Below the pieces are notes generated by a model. The model was not told the DNA's origin, searched no databases, and worked only from the letters and a program-made list of their open reading frames with translations. A program made the translations under genes and the position numbers. A stretch of DNA of 64,000 bases from an uncultured Caulobacterales bacterium (GTDB taxonomy: Bacteria; Pseudomonadota; Alphaproteobacteria; Caulobacterales; Maricaulaceae), in NCBI GenBank assembly GCA_937929915.1, contig CALFUN010000003.1, positions 115,882-179,881 of the forward strand, in the 5' to 3' direction. The first letter of the stretch is position 1, and each line of letters begins with the position of its first letter. Positions 62,984 to 64,000 of this stretch are shown piece by piece.

Positions 62984-63448
62984 TTACAGATTCGTTCCCT
63001 GTATCCGCTCTTTCGCTTTTTCGCAGATTTCAGCTTCAAACCTTTTAGGAAATCTTAGAACGAGTTTTTCGGCGGTCCTATCAGCCAAGCCATTCTCATC
63101 AAAACATTCAAAGGCCCAAGCTTGTTCGGCGTTTTCCACCCAATGGGTTAAGGCCTTGGCTTCATTTTCGCTTATTGCTGTTTCCCAAGCTTTCATGAGG
63201 CGCTTTGTTGGCCTGTTATTTGCCAATAAGAGGTTTTGATAAGCCGTGAGCATTTCCCAAAAGCCATGCTCAAAGCCGCCCTCCGTGTGGACGGGGCGAA
63301 GCGTATTCAGCCGTTCCAAAGCGGCAGTGCGAACTTCGGAGACATTCTTCTTCTGCGCATTCATCGCAAAGGCCATTAATTTTTTAGGGTCTTTGGACTC
63401 GCTAATTAAATTTAGAATATGCGAATAGTCAGGTAGGTCGTCTTCCAT
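62984..63448 (-). CDS. Unknown helical protein
   Basis: A 154-residue acidic, all-helical-looking protein (LPDYSHILNLISESKDPKKLMAFAMNAQKKNVSEVRTAALERLNTLRP, ENAEQAWAFECFDENGLADRTAEKLVLRFP). No family recognised. It is convergent with the recombinase and may mark the chromosomal side of the element boundary. Confidence 0.6.
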   Translation of the reverse strand: MEDDLPDYSHILNLISESKDPKKLMAFAMNAQKKNVSEVRTAALERLNTLRPVHTEGGFEHGFWEMLTAYQNLLLANNRPTKRLMKAWETAISENEAKALTHWVENAEQAWAFECFDENGLADRTAEKLVLRFPKRFEAEICEKAKERIQGTNL

Positions 63449-63535
63449 TTGGGTCTCATTTGCGAACAGAGGAATATATCGCTGCCTAATACATGAAGGC
63501 AGCGGGAGATAAATTTGAGCTTTTATATTTAAGCT

Positions 63536-63706
63536 TTAATCATCGTAATAAGCGCGCTTATGGCTTTCGCGTTTTCGGCGGCCTTTGGGCTTTTTACCTT
63601 TGGGGGCCTCATACATCGACAGGTCATAATCAGCATGGGTATGACTATCTTCATCGCCGCCCTGAGAGCCAAATTTGAGTTTAGATTTTTTGTGACGCTT
63701 GGACAT
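63536..63706 (-). CDS. Small basic protein
   Basis: A 56-residue protein. The ATG at 63706 (MSKRHKKSKLKFGSQ) is preferred over that at 63718 because GGAGG lies five bases upstream of it. It is rich in Lys, Arg, Asp and His with no hydrophobic stretch. Function not recognised. It lies 47 bases after the agmatinase-like gene on the same strand. Confidence 0.55.
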   Translation of the reverse strand: MSKRHKKSKLKFGSQGGDEDSHTHADYDLSMYEAPKGKKPKGRRKRESHKRAYYDD

Positions 63707-63753
63707 AATTGCCTCCATCTACGCCGCGACCTTTCGGCCTATGAAGGACGCAC

Positions 63754-64000
63754 CTAAGCGCGTCCCAGTGAATAGTTTAATATTTTATAAGCAAGCTTGG
63801 AAGCCAGAAAATCAGGGCCGTGTAAATTTTCAATCGGGGCAAGTTCATTGATATCCGCACCGACAATTGTGCCTACTTCCGAGGCCGTTTTGATAATCGC
63901 CATGGCGTCTTCCCAAAATAGTCCGCCGGGTTCAGGCGTTCCTGTTGAGGGCATAAGCGAGCTGTCAAAACCATCTAAGTCAAAGGTCAAATAAATCGGG
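63754..64000 (-). CDS. 3' part of an agmatinase/arginase-family gene
   Basis: The frame is open from the window edge to the stop at 63754. It holds the C-terminal manganese-binding signature of ureohydrolases (IYLTFDLDGFDSSLMPSTGTPEPGG, with Asp ligands D-x-D) and a downstream segment ASEVGTIVGADINELAPIENLHGPDFLASKLAYKIL. This is agmatinase (SpeB)-like rather than arginase because of the DGFDSSLMPSTGTPEPGG spelling. The 5' part lies outside the window. Confidence 0.85.
   Translation of the reverse strand, partial: PIYLTFDLDGFDSSLMPSTGTPEPGGLFWEDAMAIIKTASEVGTIVGADINELAPIENLHGPDFLASKLAYKILNYSLGRA

Overview
The window looks like a piece of an alphaproteobacterial chromosome, most likely a marine member of the Hyphomonadaceae/Robiginitomaculaceae type. 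This is inferred from gene content, not from any search: an ALA-synthase HemA (Shemin pathway), a ccoNOQP-ccoIS oxidase cluster, a ccmABCDI/ccmFH cytochrome c maturation cluster, NsrR, hexameric tyrosine-coordinated heme protein, and large TonB-dependent receptors with little carbohydrate-uptake machinery. No rRNA, tRNA or CRISPR array was seen.

Layout. 0-5 kb: a gene cut by the window edge, a TonB-dependent receptor, and a LytS/LytTR-type two-component pair; a 21-bp-period direct repeat upstream of the receptor looks like the LytTR operator. 5-8 kb: exported catalase with an exported ankyrin protein (KatB/AnkB-like) and an NsrR-type NO sensor. 8-19 kb: DUF488, HTHP, the cbb3 oxidase operon (ccoNOQP, two small membrane genes, ccoI, ccoS), a DUF1971 protein, an NTF2-like protein and a quinol NO reductase gene (norZ) with an in-frame TGA at a conserved tryptophan. 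19-30 kb: cupin, amine oxidase, hydrolase, a ToxR/CadC-type TPR regulator, an exported cysteine hydrolase with AraC regulator, Dps, AhpD-like, GNAT and OsmC proteins. 30-41 kb: cytochrome c biogenesis (a CcmE with a large extra domain, then hemA-ccmFHABCDI), followed by three P460-type cytochromes in tandem, the last fused to a class I cytochrome c. 41-53 kb: two MsrA, LysR plus a hydrolase that lacks its catalytic His, two AraC regulators, a candidate small RNA with four C-rich loops, a second exported cysteine hydrolase, rhodanese, MBL-fold, DJ-1, SDR, a soluble histidine kinase and a YHS protein. 53-58 kb: a second TonB-dependent receptor and a WG-repeat protein. 58.4-62.9 kb: a decayed mobile region (integrase fragment, IS1595-type transposase fragment, MazF-like toxin, candidate RNA, winged-helix protein, beheaded MBL protein, complete tyrosine recombinase). 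63-64 kb: two small unknown genes and the 3' part of an agmatinase-like gene.

How it fits together. The first 42 kb read as a low-oxygen, nitrosative and peroxide stress region: high-affinity oxidase, NO reductase with NsrR, three P460 hemoproteins (a family that handles hydroxylamine or NO), catalase, HTHP, Dps, OsmC, AhpD and MsrA, with heme synthesis and cytochrome c assembly encoded alongside. The 42-53 kb part is an AraC/LysR-controlled set of small redox and detoxification enzymes with an sRNA candidate in its middle. The strongest unusual signals are the C-rich four-hairpin RNA candidate, the CcmE fusion, the P460-cytochrome c tandem array, the TGA-interrupted norZ and the LytTR operator.
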